The notes under the pieces are model-generated. The model was not told the origin of the DNA, did no database searches, and saw nothing but the letters and a program-made list of their open reading frames with translations. The translations under genes were made by a program, and so were the position numbers. Below are positions 1-8,801 of a stretch of 64,000 nucleotides of DNA, in pieces. Source of the DNA: Sulfuricurvum sp. (GTDB taxonomy: Bacteria; Campylobacterota; Campylobacteria; Campylobacterales; Sulfurimonadaceae); assembly GCA_030696775.1 (NCBI GenBank), contig JAUYRN010000027.1:292627-356626 (forward strand), read 5' to 3'. Position 1 is the stretch's first letter; each line of letters opens with the position of its first letter.

Positions 1-276
1 CTCAGTAGTAAAATAACCATCGAATGCATGGCCGAAAAGGAAAACAATCTCATTAAAATATACGATAACGGCGGAGGATTTGATCCAAACATAATTGAGA
101 ATATATTTGATGCCTATTTTACAACAAAGCATCAATCTCAAGGGACTGGATTAGGACTTTTTATTGCTAAAATGATCGTCGAAATAAAATTCAAAGGTAC
201 AATAGAAGCGTATAATTTTAGAGATGGTGCATTATTTATAATAAGACTTCCTTTTCCGAAAAAATATTCTATTTAA
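1..276 (+). CDS. Sensor histidine kinase, C-terminal ATPase domain (5' end outside window)
   Basis: The frame is open from base 1 to the stop at 274-276, so only the last 91 residues of the protein are present. They form the end of a GHKL ATPase domain: a DNGGGFD box (N/G1), a F-DAYFTTK F-box and a GTGLGL G2 box. The module closely resembles the kinase tail of the CheB-CheR-kinase fusion at 30268-33471 (EPYFTTK, GTGIGL). It would autophosphorylate a histidine lying upstream of the window. The TonB receptor and YfiR-like genes follow after 213 bases. A kinase beside a YfiR-like protein suggests one signalling unit, but the gap and a promoter-like box at 413-418 argue for separate transcription. 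Confidence 0.9.
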   Translation, partial: LSSKITIECMAEKENNLIKIYDNGGGFDPNIIENIFDAYFTTKHQSQGTGLGLFIAKMIVEIKFKGTIEAYNFRDGALFIIRLPFPKKYSI

Positions 277-412
277 AAAAGTCACAAATTATAGACCAGA
301 GGTTAAATCAGCGGGATATCATCACATCATAAACTGTAAAACACAAGCCTACCTTTTTACCTTCTTGAATTGTTTTTCAGTAGGGATTAACAATTTTTAT
401 ACTATCTTTCAA

Positions 413-418
413 TATAAT
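413..418 (+). promoter_or_regulatory. Candidate -10 box upstream of the TonB receptor gene
   Basis: The hexamer TATAAT lies about 70 bases before the receptor start, in an AT-rich 213-base spacer (277-489) that has no other recognisable feature. A possible TTAACA lies 20 bases upstream, which is too far for a classical -35; Campylobacterota sigma-70 promoters commonly lack a clear -35. No cobalamin riboswitch was recognised. Confidence 0.35.
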
Positions 419-489
419 GAACATCGGTTCTGAGTGCTATACTGTCATTCTCTCATCCCGAGACCATAAACCTTGTATGAAAGAATGCC

Positions 490-2544
490 ATGAGTGTCCG
501 ATTCTCTCTTATCCTATTATCACTCCATTGGTCTCTTTTTTCTGCTGAGACAGGTACGGATCTTTTTAATAACCTCACTGATGATATGAGCAGTATTGCA
601 CAAATGGCAAAAGATCAACGGGCCAATATCGATTATCTTCCCTTCATAATGACGGTATTTGACGGTGAAGAACTTTCCCGGGCCGGTGCATCCTCACTTA
701 AAGAAGCCCTCACCCTCGTCGCAGGAGTCAATATTTCCAGCGACAACCTCTCTTTATTCAATCCTGTCATTCGAGGTTCCAATCCTGTCTCCTATGGACA
801 GAGCAAACTGATCGTTGACGGCGTCGAAGTTAATGATCTTTTTTTCGACGGTTATACTGCCTATCTTACAATGCCGATTGACATGATCAAACGGATCGAG
901 ATCGTTCGTGGACCTGGAAGTTACAGTGACGGACATTCCGGCTATGCCGGATCCATCGTCGTAACGACCTATAAGGGGGAAGCTCAGGCTGATGGACTCA
1001 GCCGCTGGTTTGTTTCTGCAGGAAGCTATGGAACCCGTAAAATAGGGGCCTCGTATTCAATGAAGGATCATGATTTTGCTTTTTCAGCCGATATGTACAC
1101 CGTTCATGATGACCTCTCTCTCTCCTACGGACAAGACGGTCTTAGTAATGGTATACTAAGCTATGACTCTCTTCATATTAATAACCGACCTCTTTCCCGC
1201 TCTGGCGATGCCCCCTCATCCACCGATACAACTATGGTTTCAGCATCGATATCCAAGGGAGATTTTTTTGCCGACGGTCGTCTCTCCACCTATCGACACG
1301 GATCAGAGGGTGGAATTAATTATGCCTTAGCCTCCGATGGGGATCACTATAACGTCGATCAATGGCAAGTTCGCGCTGGCGCTCACTATAATGCCGAAGA
1401 TTTTTCCGGAACGTTTCAAGCGGCTATGGTTCAAGATAGCTTCACAAGCCATCAATTATTAGGCCCTATCGGGCTGGAATTGCCAAAACCCATAACATAT
1501 TTACCAGCTGTCCCTTTTGATGACGGTTTTTACGGCATACACGAAGCATTTATCCGAACCTATAAGGTTAATAATACCCTATCAGGAAATATATACGGCG
1601 GTGCCGCTACGTTCGGAATCAGTGGTTCATGGAGCAGCGTTAACTCAGAAAAAACAATCACTACCGACCGGGACACCGGAACGGGGATGACCGATTATTC
1701 GACGACTAGGCCTTTTATCAATCCCAATGGCTCTATCAATAATCTAACGGGATACATGACCTATGAGCTAGCAATCTCTTCTTCTTTGGTCGGCTATGCC
1801 TCGCTGACCGTCGACCGGCGCAACGGGTTAAGCCCACAAATCGATCCAAGAATTGCTACTGTCTACGTCATCGATCCCGCTAATCAGATCAAATTTTCAA
1901 TCTCACGAGCCCACAGAAATCCGTCGTGGCAGGAAATGTTTACACAAAACAATGGAGCCCGTTCGGGGAATCCCGATCTACATCCCGAAATTGTCATGGC
2001 GTACGAAACCCAATACATCCATCAGTTTGAAACTGACCATACGCTATCCGTTAACCTATTCCGTCTCAATAACGACGATCAAATCTACCTGCAAAACTAT
2101 AAGTATGTTAACGGATCAAAAAGTACTATTCAGGGTATCGAAGGGGAATGGCGAAAACGGTACGATGACACTTCCTTTTACGCAGCATATACTCATATTT
2201 GGGCGGAAGACGGCAATGGTGTGACACTGGCAAATACACCCTCCGAGACAGCGCGAGGATTTATCACTCAAACATTGAATGAAAACTGGTACGGGTCCTT
2301 AGCCGGACGATGGCAAAGTACAACACCAAGAGCATCCACTGATCCGCGTAACGATATGAAGGCTATCGGAATTATCGATACTTCTATCGGTTATAAACTT
2401 CCATATCTTAACAGCGAGGTTCAATTTACTATTAAAAATATCTTTGATGAAAAAGAACTCTATCCAAGCCCATCAAACACTTATGACGGGGACTATCCAT
2501 CAACCGGACGTGCAATTATGGCCACGGTAAGAGGGACATTTTGA
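490..2544 (+). CDS. TonB-dependent outer-membrane receptor
   Basis: A 684-residue protein with a short signal peptide (about residues 1-19, ending SLFSA). The plug domain spans roughly residues 55-165 and includes the typical LKEALTLVAGV, IRGS, VDGV and IKRIEIVRGPGS segments. The rest is a beta-barrel ending in an aromatic residue (RGTF), as expected for BamA-dependent outer-membrane proteins. The family imports siderophores, cobalamin or other large ligands using ExbB/ExbD/TonB energy; the ligand cannot be read from the sequence. The next gene, a YfiR-like periplasmic protein, starts within its stop codon, so the two are translationally coupled. This could be a receptor that feeds a signalling pathway rather than a pure importer. 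Confidence 0.9.
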   Translation: MSVRFSLILLSLHWSLFSAETGTDLFNNLTDDMSSIAQMAKDQRANIDYLPFIMTVFDGEELSRAGASSLKEALTLVAGVNISSDNLSLFNPVIRGSNPVSYGQSKLIVDGVEVNDLFFDGYTAYLTMPIDMIKRIEIVRGPGSYSDGHSGYAGSIVVTTYKGEAQADGLSRWFVSAGSYGTRKIGASYSMKDHDFAFSADMYTVHDDLSLSYGQDGLSNGILSYDSLHINNRPLSRSGDAPSSTDTTMVSASISKGDFFADGRLSTYRHGSEGGINYALASDGDHYNVDQWQVRAGAHYNAEDFSGTFQAAMVQDSFTSHQLLGPIGLELPKPITYLPAVPFDDGFYGIHEAFIRTYKVNNTLSGNIYGGAATFGISGSWSSVNSEKTITTDRDTGTGMTDYSTTRPFINPNGSINNLTGYMTYELAISSSLVGYASLTVDRRNGLSPQIDPRIATVYVIDPANQIKFSISRAHRNPSWQEMFTQNNGARSGNPDLHPEIVMAYETQYIHQFETDHTLSVNLFRLNNDDQIYLQNYKYVNGSKSTIQGIEGEWRKRYDDTSFYAAYTHIWAEDGNGVTLANTPSETARGFITQTLNENWYGSLAGRWQSTTPRASTDPRNDMKAIGIIDTSIGYKLPYLNSEVQFTIKNIFDEKELYPSPSNTYDGDYPSTGRAIMATVRGTF

Positions 2545-3074
2545 AACGAATTATTATATTCTTTGTGCTAAGTGTAACAGGATGGTGTACATCGTATGAT
2601 CCATTTTTATTGGATACACAACTCACATTACTGCCTAAAATTGCAATGCTCAATAAAAACATTGCCTTTCCTCACAGTAAATCTCCGATTAAAATCTTGA
2701 TCGCCTATGAATCCAATGATGAGGATACCGCCCTTATATGCAGCAAAATTTTGATGAACAAATTCAATGGAGTGCTAAACGGACATCCGATTATTATAAC
2801 TACACTCCTGTTCGACAAACTTGACGGATCGACATCGTATCACCTCATTTATGCGCTCAAGGCAAGTTTGTCACAGCTCAAAAAAGTTCACAATACCGGT
2901 GGTTCATCCAGTACGATTACAGCACTTTATGATGCAGACAAACTCACTGATGCAGGTATTTTACTCTCGATCCGGATGGAACGTGTTCCCGTTATTTTGA
3001 TCAATTCCAAAACACTGAGAGAAAATCGAATCTCATTTCCCGATAGTTTACTCGAAATTACAAGAATTATCTAA
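2541..3074 (+). CDS. YfiR-like (DUF4154) periplasmic protein
   Basis: A 177-residue protein with a signal peptide (residues 1-16, hydrophobic core IIIFFVLSV). The start is a TTG overlapping the receptor stop (TTGA), with an AGAGG ribosome site about six bases upstream. The C-terminal half follows the YfiR pattern: a GHPI segment near 79-82, then GILLSIRMERVPVILINS and a closing ISFPDSLLEITRII that resembles the 'fEIN...a...gl..SS.lLkla' ending of the family. YfiR in Pseudomonas is a periplasmic repressor of a diguanylate cyclase. In Campylobacterota such genes are often found beside kinases and TonB receptors, which fits here. The assignment rests on pattern, not on a search. Confidence 0.6.
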   Translation: MKRIIIFFVLSVTGWCTSYDPFLLDTQLTLLPKIAMLNKNIAFPHSKSPIKILIAYESNDEDTALICSKILMNKFNGVLNGHPIIITTLLFDKLDGSTSYHLIYALKASLSQLKKVHNTGGSSSTITALYDADKLTDAGILLSIRMERVPVILINSKTLRENRISFPDSLLEITRII

Positions 3075-3077
3075 CAC

Positions 3078-3872
3078 TCAGTGAATCTCTTTTTGATTCA
3101 TACGCGCCTGTAATGCATTGGATATATTCATCAATGCAAAGGTAACGATAAAAATCATAAGTCCTGGGAAAAAGCTTACCCACCATGCGATATCAATTAC
3201 CTCTTTACCGCTACTGAGAATACTTCCCCAGCTCATTTGTGGAGCTGTAATACCAAGGCCCAAAAAGGAAAGTCCGGATTCGGCTAAAATTGCCCCCCCC
3301 ACTCCAAACGTAAAGCTGATCAATACAATTGGAGCCAGCAAAGGTGCGTAATATTTCATCATGATTTTAAGAGGATGAACTTTAGCAATGTGTAAAATTC
3401 GTATGTAGGGTTTAGCGGATATTGCAAAACTTTCCGATCGGATTAACCGTGCGGTACTCATCCATCCCGTAATGGAAATAATAAAAATCAAAACCCACAC
3501 CGAAGCATTTACATAGCTAACAAGCGTAAGAAGTAAAAAGAGGGTTGGAAACGTTAAAAAGAGATCCACTATAACAATAAAAAGTTTATCATAGCCACCA
3601 CGTAGCAATGCAGCACTCACTCCATAGATCAAACCGATAAAAGTAGAAAATAGTGCACTTCCAAAACCAATAATCAAAGAGACTTGACCACCCTCAATAA
3701 TGCGCGCCAATACATCACGTCCAAGCCTATCGGTTCCGAACCAATGCAGCATTGATGGGGGGAGTAAAATAGCATTTTTATCCAAACTACTTGGATCAAT
3801 GCCATATACAAGAGTACCAAAAAAAGAAAAAAGAATGACCCCTGCAAGCAAGATACTACTTGCAATAAACAT
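3078..3872 (-). CDS. ABC transporter permease, OppC/DppC/NikC type
   Basis: A 264-residue integral membrane protein. The segment HWFGTDRLGRDVLARIIEG near residues 43-61 and the EAA-loop region AESGLSFLGLGI near 198-209 are signatures of the second permease of peptide/nickel ABC importers. Several hydrophobic segments fit about six membrane spans. Its ATG overlaps the flgK stop (TGATG), so it is translated as the last gene of the flagellar operon. No partner permease, ATPase or binding protein is in the window, so its substrate is unknown and the other subunits must be encoded elsewhere. The gene is convergent with the YfiR-like gene, with only three bases between the stops. Confidence 0.88.
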   Translation of the reverse strand: MFIASSILLAGVILFSFFGTLVYGIDPSSLDKNAILLPPSMLHWFGTDRLGRDVLARIIEGGQVSLIIGFGSALFSTFIGLIYGVSAALLRGGYDKLFIVIVDLFLTFPTLFLLLTLVSYVNASVWVLIFIISITGWMSTARLIRSESFAISAKPYIRILHIAKVHPLKIMMKYYAPLLAPIVLISFTFGVGGAILAESGLSFLGLGITAPQMSWGSILSSGKEVIDIAWWVSFFPGLMIFIVTFALMNISNALQARMNQKEIH

Positions 3873-5713
3873 CAGGCCTTGATCCCCAATAATGTTGTCA
3901 TCATCTGGTCAATTGTCGTAATTACCTTTGCTGCAGCGCCATAGGATGTTTGATAGCGAATAAGATTTGCCATCTCTTCATCAATACTCACTTTGCCTAT
4001 CGAATCATACTCCTGCTTAACCGCGTTCAATTGAGCCGTGATGGAATTGTTACTCAAAATTGCTGAGTTGGTTCGTGTCCCCACTTTACTCACAAGTGAA
4101 TCAAAATAGCTGTAAAGAGTTTCATTGGAAGTTGTTATACCTGAAGTAAAGGAAACCGATGCATACTGTAACTCCACCATATCTAAAGCCGTTTGATTAT
4201 CCCCATTGGCTGGAGATTTAAAAGCACGTAACTGACTTGAATCATCTTTAATATCACTATTAAGCGTAATATTTTTACCATTATTTCCATCAAAAAAACG
4301 GCTTAAACCTGTAACACCTGCAAAATTAGTCCCTTTATCTTCGATCGCAAATGTATATCCCTGATCAGCAAAACTCTGATTCATAGTGATATCCAATATA
4401 TTTGAAGAAGAAAATGATGTAGTTAAAATATTGTTAATATCATTAAGTGCATTATTATCAAGATTATCATCCTTTGATGCACTCATTTTTCCAATAATGC
4501 TATTTGCAGTCGAAGAATCACCGATTGACGTAGCGGTATCGATTACTATCTTCCTTCGTGCAACTTCATTTCCGTCAATGTCGTATGCAACGACTTCAAA
4601 CGTTCCTGCTTTAAAATTTTCACCCGTACTTAGAAGAGATTCTGTATCTGAGAATCCTAACGGGTTAGAATGCATTGCATGGGTAGCGCTTTGAGCATAA
4701 AGACTGTTTGTAGACTCAATAAGGCCTTTGGAAAAAGTATCTAAATTATTAACCGTTTCTTGTAAAAAACCATTTTCAAATTCGCCATCAGCTCCTATTT
4801 GAGAGCCACGAAGCTCCAAGAGAGCTCCTACTTTTCCACCTGTAATATTTTGAGAAAATGGAATTTTGACTCCATCTTGACGCTCATAATAAAGATCATT
4901 GTAACCGTTTTTATTACCGGCACTTTCAATACCAATTGGATGAAAATTAGAACCGTCAACGATATTAAAGCCACCAATTTGAATGGTATAGCTTCCGTTT
5001 CCTTCTGCAATACTGCTATTTACTCCAGTATTACTTTGAATTTGACCTATTGTTACTTTGGACCCTACAAGTTTAGACATGGTTAATTCAAGCTGATTTC
5101 GTTGGTCGCGCAAATCATTAGCATTGTTTAATCCAGCACTTTCTGCAACATTAATGGACTTATTCAATCCTGCTATTTGTTCAGCAATACGATTGACTTC
5201 ATTAATATTTACCGCAAGCTGATCATTGAGAGAAGATTGTAATCCCGTGATTTGTGTGCGGGTACTACTAATATGCTGAGTCAAATTTTGCGCTTGTTGT
5301 GCCAAATCTACTTTTAATGAACTGTTACCAGGGTTATTAGCTAATGACTGCCAAGAGTTAAAATAATTCTGAAGGTCATTTTTAATTCCTACTTTATCAA
5401 TTTCTGGAAAATAGGTAGAAAGCTCCTGTAAATTCTTTGTCATTGCGTCAGAATAATCTTTTGCTTGGGAAGTTGACGCATAACGATCAAAGACAAATTG
5501 ATCGAATATACGAGCAATTTCCGTAATCTGTGTTCCATTTCCACGCTGTCCAGGATCAATACTAATGGGCGTTGCCGCAGCAGTTACGACTCGCTGGCGA
5601 GTATAGCCTTCTGTTTCAGCATTTGCAATATTATGTCCTGTTGTATCAATCCCAATTTGAGCAGCGTTGAGACCGCTGTATCCTATGTGTAAAGCGTTAA
5701 AAATCGATCCCAT
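3872..5713 (-). CDS. flgK: Flagellar hook-associated protein 1 (FlgK)
   Basis: A 613-residue protein. The N-terminus (SIFNALHIGYSGL, then TTGHNIANAETEGYTRQRV) is the classical FlgK start that forms the coiled-coil D0 domain. The C-terminus (ISIDEEMANLIRYQTSYGAAAKVI, ending in a TLLGIKA-like helix) is the matching D0 helix. FlgK joins the flagellar hook to the filament. It follows the FlgN-like chaperone gene by one base and is followed by the permease gene with a one-base overlap. Length is within the usual range for Campylobacterota. Confidence 0.97.
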   Translation of the reverse strand: MGSIFNALHIGYSGLNAAQIGIDTTGHNIANAETEGYTRQRVVTAAATPISIDPGQRGNGTQITEIARIFDQFVFDRYASTSQAKDYSDAMTKNLQELSTYFPEIDKVGIKNDLQNYFNSWQSLANNPGNSSLKVDLAQQAQNLTQHISSTRTQITGLQSSLNDQLAVNINEVNRIAEQIAGLNKSINVAESAGLNNANDLRDQRNQLELTMSKLVGSKVTIGQIQSNTGVNSSIAEGNGSYTIQIGGFNIVDGSNFHPIGIESAGNKNGYNDLYYERQDGVKIPFSQNITGGKVGALLELRGSQIGADGEFENGFLQETVNNLDTFSKGLIESTNSLYAQSATHAMHSNPLGFSDTESLLSTGENFKAGTFEVVAYDIDGNEVARRKIVIDTATSIGDSSTANSIIGKMSASKDDNLDNNALNDINNILTTSFSSSNILDITMNQSFADQGYTFAIEDKGTNFAGVTGLSRFFDGNNGKNITLNSDIKDDSSQLRAFKSPANGDNQTALDMVELQYASVSFTSGITTSNETLYSYFDSLVSKVGTRTNSAILSNNSITAQLNAVKQEYDSIGKVSIDEEMANLIRYQTSYGAAAKVITTIDQMMTTLLGIKA

Positions 5714-5714
5714 C

Positions 5715-6146
5715 TTATACTCTCAATTCCAAAAATGAAGCTTCATTAGAAACAACAGATTGATATCCTTGCATCTGTGTTGGAACAACTTTTTCGAGTA
5801 ATGAATTGTAAAATGCACCTACACTTAAAACCATTTTTGCGTATTGCTGATTAACATCGCGGAGTCGTGATAAATGTATTTTGAGGCTTTCCAGCTCTTG
5901 ATGCTCTTGATCGTCCAATAAATCATTCAATGCTTTTTCAGGCTGTGCGTTCATAAGTTTAGAAATTTCATGGTCTATCATTGCTTTTTTTTGTTCAAAA
6001 CTTGTTATTTTTTCTTGCTTAATCGAAAGACGATCAAATTGGGGATTATGCTTTGCCTCTTTTATATCATCAATATCTTCAAGCGAAAGCGAGATTAACT
6101 TGTCAAGATCTTTGATAGCGTTTTGCAACTGGTAGGACAACATCAT
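5715..6146 (-). CDS. flgN: FlgN-like flagellar export chaperone
   Basis: A 143-residue, largely helical protein with charged heptad segments (residues 50-110) and no signal peptide. It sits between flgM and flgK, the usual place of FlgN, the export chaperone for FlgK and FlgL. The sequence itself is poorly conserved, so the call leans on position and on the helical character. It begins Met-Met: an AGGAG lies three bases before the first ATG and six before the second (6143), so the second codon may be the real start. Confidence 0.65.
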   Translation of the reverse strand: MMLSYQLQNAIKDLDKLISLSLEDIDDIKEAKHNPQFDRLSIKQEKITSFEQKKAMIDHEISKLMNAQPEKALNDLLDDQEHQELESLKIHLSRLRDVNQQYAKMVLSVGAFYNSLLEKVVPTQMQGYQSVVSNEASFLELRV

Positions 6147-6176
6147 AAACTCCTAAATTTGCACCATAAAAGTGCG

Positions 6177-6383
6177 TTACGTTAAGTCTTGAGCAATACG
6201 CTTAGCTAACGCTTGTATATCGACACGATATTCGCCATTTTCGATAGAAGCTTTCAGCTTATCGACTCGACTTGTGTCACCTTGCTTTGCAACCGTTTGA
6301 GCCGATTTTTCTTGCTCTTTAGGTTTTAGTGATGAATCTTGATATGTCCCTCTTACGAGAGAACTATTAAGGGTTGAAATCAT
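6177..6383 (-). CDS. flgM: Anti-sigma-28 factor FlgM
   Basis: A 68-residue protein. The C-terminal half (TSRVDKLKASIENGEYRVDIQALAKRIAQDL) matches the sigma-28-binding region of FlgM, with the conserved V-x2-LK-x2-I-x2-G-x-Y pattern. FlgM holds FliA inactive until the hook is finished, then is exported or released. An AAGGAA site precedes the ATG. It lies between the rod-binding protein gene and the FlgN-like gene. The protein is short, as is usual in Campylobacterota. Confidence 0.85.
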   Translation of the reverse strand: MISTLNSSLVRGTYQDSSLKPKEQEKSAQTVAKQGDTSRVDKLKASIENGEYRVDIQALAKRIAQDLT

Positions 6384-6423
6384 TGTGATTCCTTATTATT
6401 TGTTTAAAATCTTTATACTTTTA

Positions 6424-6430
6424 ATATCGA
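6424..6430 (-). promoter_or_regulatory. Possible sigma-28 (FliA) -10 element before flgM
   Basis: On the minus strand the 71-base gap between the rod-binding gene and flgM contains TCGATAT, similar to the CGATWT -10 motif of Campylobacter sigma-28 promoters, about 40 bases before the flgM ATG. No -35 at standard spacing is evident. An internal promoter here would let flgM-flgN-flgK be expressed late. This is a pattern match only. Confidence 0.35.
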
Positions 6431-6454
6431 CCAAAAACAAAAAATATGTAATCT

Positions 6455-6742
6455 TTAATTACTTTTTACCCCTTTTTGACTCAAGCTATCAAACAACATT
6501 TGTGAAAAACCAAATCCGCCTGCACTTGCATTTGCAAGCTCATCTCGATACATCGATTTATAAATCTTATCTCCCGGATCGTTTGTTTTAAAAATATTTT
6601 TTTCATCTTTCATTGCTTCATCCAACATCATTTTTACGATAATGGATTCAAACTGATCGGTTTTTTCACGAAGTGCTTTATCACTCTCTTTAGAACCGAT
6701 TTTAGGAAGTTCTTTATGCGTGTTAATTCCTGACAAGTCCAT
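6455..6742 (-). CDS. flgJ: Flagellar rod-binding protein (FlgJ N-terminal domain)
   Basis: A 95-residue protein with the rod-binding FlgJ core: FESIIVKMMLDEAMK near residues 31-45 and MYRDELA near 64-70. The muramidase domain found in enterobacterial FlgJ is absent, which is normal in Campylobacterota. It caps the growing rod during flagellum assembly. Its ATG shares one base with the flgI stop (TAATG), indicating coupled translation. Confidence 0.88.
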   Translation of the reverse strand: MDLSGINTHKELPKIGSKESDKALREKTDQFESIIVKMMLDEAMKDEKNIFKTNDPGDKIYKSMYRDELANASAGGFGFSQMLFDSLSQKGVKSN

Positions 6743-7791
6743 TAGATGACCTCCAATTCACATGAAATTGCACCCGCACTCTTCATCGCTTGGAAAATCG
6801 AAATCATGGCTTTTGGAGATGCGCCTAGCTTTTGAAGAGAGCGGGCGATGTTGGCAACCGTAGTGGTACCATTTTTAGTATAGACTTCGTTTTCATTCAA
6901 TCCGATAGCCAAATTTTTGTCCATAACCACACTGCCGTTTGGCTTGCTGATCGTATCTTGTGCGAGAATTTTTACCGTAATATCACCTTGCGTTATGACA
7001 ACGGGTTTGATTTCGATATCAACGCCTGCAATAATAGTTCCGGTACGCTCATTAATAATAATTTTTTGCTCTTGTGCATAATCAAGAGAAAGACCCTCAA
7101 CCTCCGCAATAAAGCTAACCATACTCATATCTTTTGGACGTTTGAGTAAAATAGTACGTGAATCAATGGCATTCGCAATTTCGTTTTTAAATCGAGAATT
7201 TATACTTTTTTGGATCGAAAGTGAATTGGCAAAATTGGATGTTTTTAAGGATAACGTAACGTTTTCTTGATGCGCTAAATCTTGCGCTATCTCACGCTCA
7301 ACTAATCCGCCGGCATACACCATACCTGCGGTTGGATGGGATTCTGCTCCTGCACCTTTTTCATTTTTTCCGCCGATACTTACCGGTCCTTGAGCAAGAG
7401 CATAGATTTTTCCATCGACACCTTTGAGCGGGGTCATGAGAAGCGTTCCGCCTTCAAGTGATTTTGCATCACCGATGGAGGATACTGTCACATCAAAAGA
7501 ATCACCCTGTCGTGCGAATGGAGCAAATTTAGCGGTTACAACAACAGCTGCAACGTTTTTGGATTTAATATCAATAGGATTCATATCGATGTTCATGGCT
7601 TTAAGCATATTGGCAATCGATTGTAGGGTAAATTTTGAAGTGGTGCCATCACCCGTTTTTTTCAAACCGACGACAAGAGAGTATCCAATGATTTGATTGT
7701 CACGAACTCCCACAACATTGGCTACTTCACCAATGCGTGTTGCGTGCAGTGTGCTAAGTAATACTAAAAAAAGAGCTAATTTTTTCATCAA
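6742..7791 (-). CDS. flgI: Flagellar P-ring protein FlgI
   Basis: A 349-residue protein with a Sec signal peptide (MKKLALFLVLLSTLHA, residues 2-17) followed by the hallmark IGEVANVVGVRDNQIIGYSLVVGL. The length matches FlgI (about 350). It forms the periplasmic ring around the flagellar rod. It is the first gene of the minus-strand operon flgI-flgJ-flgM-flgN-flgK-permease. A well-formed sigma-54 promoter lies 25 bases upstream (7816-7832), consistent with RpoN control of rod and hook genes in this phylum. Confidence 0.97.
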   Translation of the reverse strand: MMKKLALFLVLLSTLHATRIGEVANVVGVRDNQIIGYSLVVGLKKTGDGTTSKFTLQSIANMLKAMNIDMNPIDIKSKNVAAVVVTAKFAPFARQGDSFDVTVSSIGDAKSLEGGTLLMTPLKGVDGKIYALAQGPVSIGGKNEKGAGAESHPTAGMVYAGGLVEREIAQDLAHQENVTLSLKTSNFANSLSIQKSINSRFKNEIANAIDSRTILLKRPKDMSMVSFIAEVEGLSLDYAQEQKIIINERTGTIIAGVDIEIKPVVITQGDITVKILAQDTISKPNGSVVMDKNLAIGLNENEVYTKNGTTTVANIARSLQKLGASPKAMISIFQAMKSAGAISCELEVI

Positions 7792-7815
7792 AATCCTTTG
7801 AAACTATCAAAGAAT

Positions 7816-7832
7816 AAGCAAAAAATATTCCA
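7816..7832 (-). promoter_or_regulatory. Sigma-54 (RpoN) promoter of flgI
   Basis: On the minus strand TGGAAT at 7832-7827 and TTGCTT at 7821-7816 are separated by exactly five bases, giving the obligatory GG-N10-GC spacing of -24/-12 promoters. Transcription would start near 7805, about 14 bases before the flgI ATG. The site sits between the rsmD stop and flgI. RpoN/FlgSR control of class-2 flagellar genes is established in Campylobacter and Helicobacter. Confidence 0.75.
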
Positions 7833-7837
7833 TTTTT

Positions 7838-8425
7838 TTACGCGTAATAACTCAGTGTTGTTTTCCCGAACTTTTTGGTTTTAACAACCTTGAAATCGCC
7901 GATACTTTCAGGAAGTTCCAGGCCAGTCATGTGTTCAATGATAATCAAACGAACCGTATTTAAACTTAATGATGCAAGCATAGCGAGTGTTTTATCGTAA
8001 ATCGCTTCCATCCCTTCACGGATCGAAAAAGGAGGATCTACGTAAATAAAAGCAGCTTCGCCAAGAGCTTCAAGTCTCTTTTTTACGCCTGAAATCGTCG
8101 CGAAACTGTTCCCTTCGACCACTTCACATGCCTTTGGATCGGTTTGAGCTATATTGTCGCGCAATGCACGAAGAGCATCACTGTCTTTTTCCATAAAAAT
8201 AACTTTTTTAGCACCGCGACTCAATGCTTCGAGTCCGATAGAGCCGCTCCCTGAAAATACTTCGACGACAATGGAATCAATCACATCAAACTGTATCGTA
8301 TTAAAAAACGACTCCACAACAATCATCTTTGAACTGCGAGTGGTCTCTTTGGAGGGAAGTTTTAAGGTTTTGCCTTTGTATTTACCGGCAACTATTTTTT
8401 TGGTTAGACTTGTGTTATTTTTCAT
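7838..8425 (-). CDS. rsmD: 16S rRNA (guanine966-N2)-methyltransferase RsmD
   Basis: A 195-residue Rossmann methyltransferase. The N-terminus (IVAGKYKGKTLKLP) and VVEVFSGSGSIGLEALSRGA (SAM motif I) near residues 52-71 are typical of RsmD, and YVDPPF near 126-131 is its catalytic (D/N)PPF/Y motif. It methylates G966 of 16S rRNA in the assembled small subunit. Its start overlaps the end of the small upstream gene by 11 bases, so the two are coupled. Confidence 0.93.
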   Translation of the reverse strand: MKNNTSLTKKIVAGKYKGKTLKLPSKETTRSSKMIVVESFFNTIQFDVIDSIVVEVFSGSGSIGLEALSRGAKKVIFMEKDSDALRALRDNIAQTDPKACEVVEGNSFATISGVKKRLEALGEAAFIYVDPPFSIREGMEAIYDKTLAMLASLSLNTVRLIIIEHMTGLELPESIGDFKVVKTKKFGKTTLSYYA

Positions 8426-8801
8426 AAAATGCCCGTACTGCTTTCAGAATATTTGCTTGATATTCACGTGTTAATTTTTCGATATGATGTTCAAGTATCT
8501 CAAATCCGACACGATCATCGATGGGTGCCTCAATTTCAGCCAGTGAGGCTTGAAGCGCATTTGGTGTTCGCAGTGCTTCGAGTTTGGTGTGCAATGAGTC
8601 GAATAATTGTGCTTTGGAAAAAGGCTTTCTTAAATCAGTGTTAGCCTCGGATGAAATAATAAACGTCGGATACTCATCATCGGAGATATTTTTATCCCGT
8701 ATGAGAATATCACACTGACGTCTTGAGCTCAGATGCCCTTCTAAAAAAAGTTCAAGTGAGCGCTGCATTAATGGTGAATCACATTGAACTGCTACTTTCA
8801 T
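8415..8801 (-). CDS. Small conserved protein of unknown function upstream of rsmD
   Basis: A protein of 128 residues from ATG 8801, chosen because an AGAAGGAAG ribosome site lies about seven bases before it; an in-frame ATG at 8849 would add 16 residues but has no such site. The first half looks like a small alpha/beta fold, possibly receiver-like (MKVAVQCDSPLMQRSLELFL, then CDILIRDK and FIISSEA). The C-terminal third is a long charged helix. No catalytic motif was recognised. The overlap with rsmD suggests co-expression. Confidence 0.75.
   Translation of the reverse strand: MKVAVQCDSPLMQRSLELFLEGHLSSRRQCDILIRDKNISDDEYPTFIISSEANTDLRKPFSKAQLFDSLHTKLEALRTPNALQASLAEIEAPIDDRVGFEILEHHIEKLTREYQANILKAVRAFYEK

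Noticed and set aside
277..489. Cobalamin riboswitch in front of the TonB receptor
   Set aside because: No B12-box-like sequence or extended paired structure was recognised.
1853..2224. Plus-strand open frame of 123 codons inside the TonB receptor gene
   Set aside because: It is an out-of-frame shadow within the receptor's beta-barrel coding sequence, with no recognisable domain.
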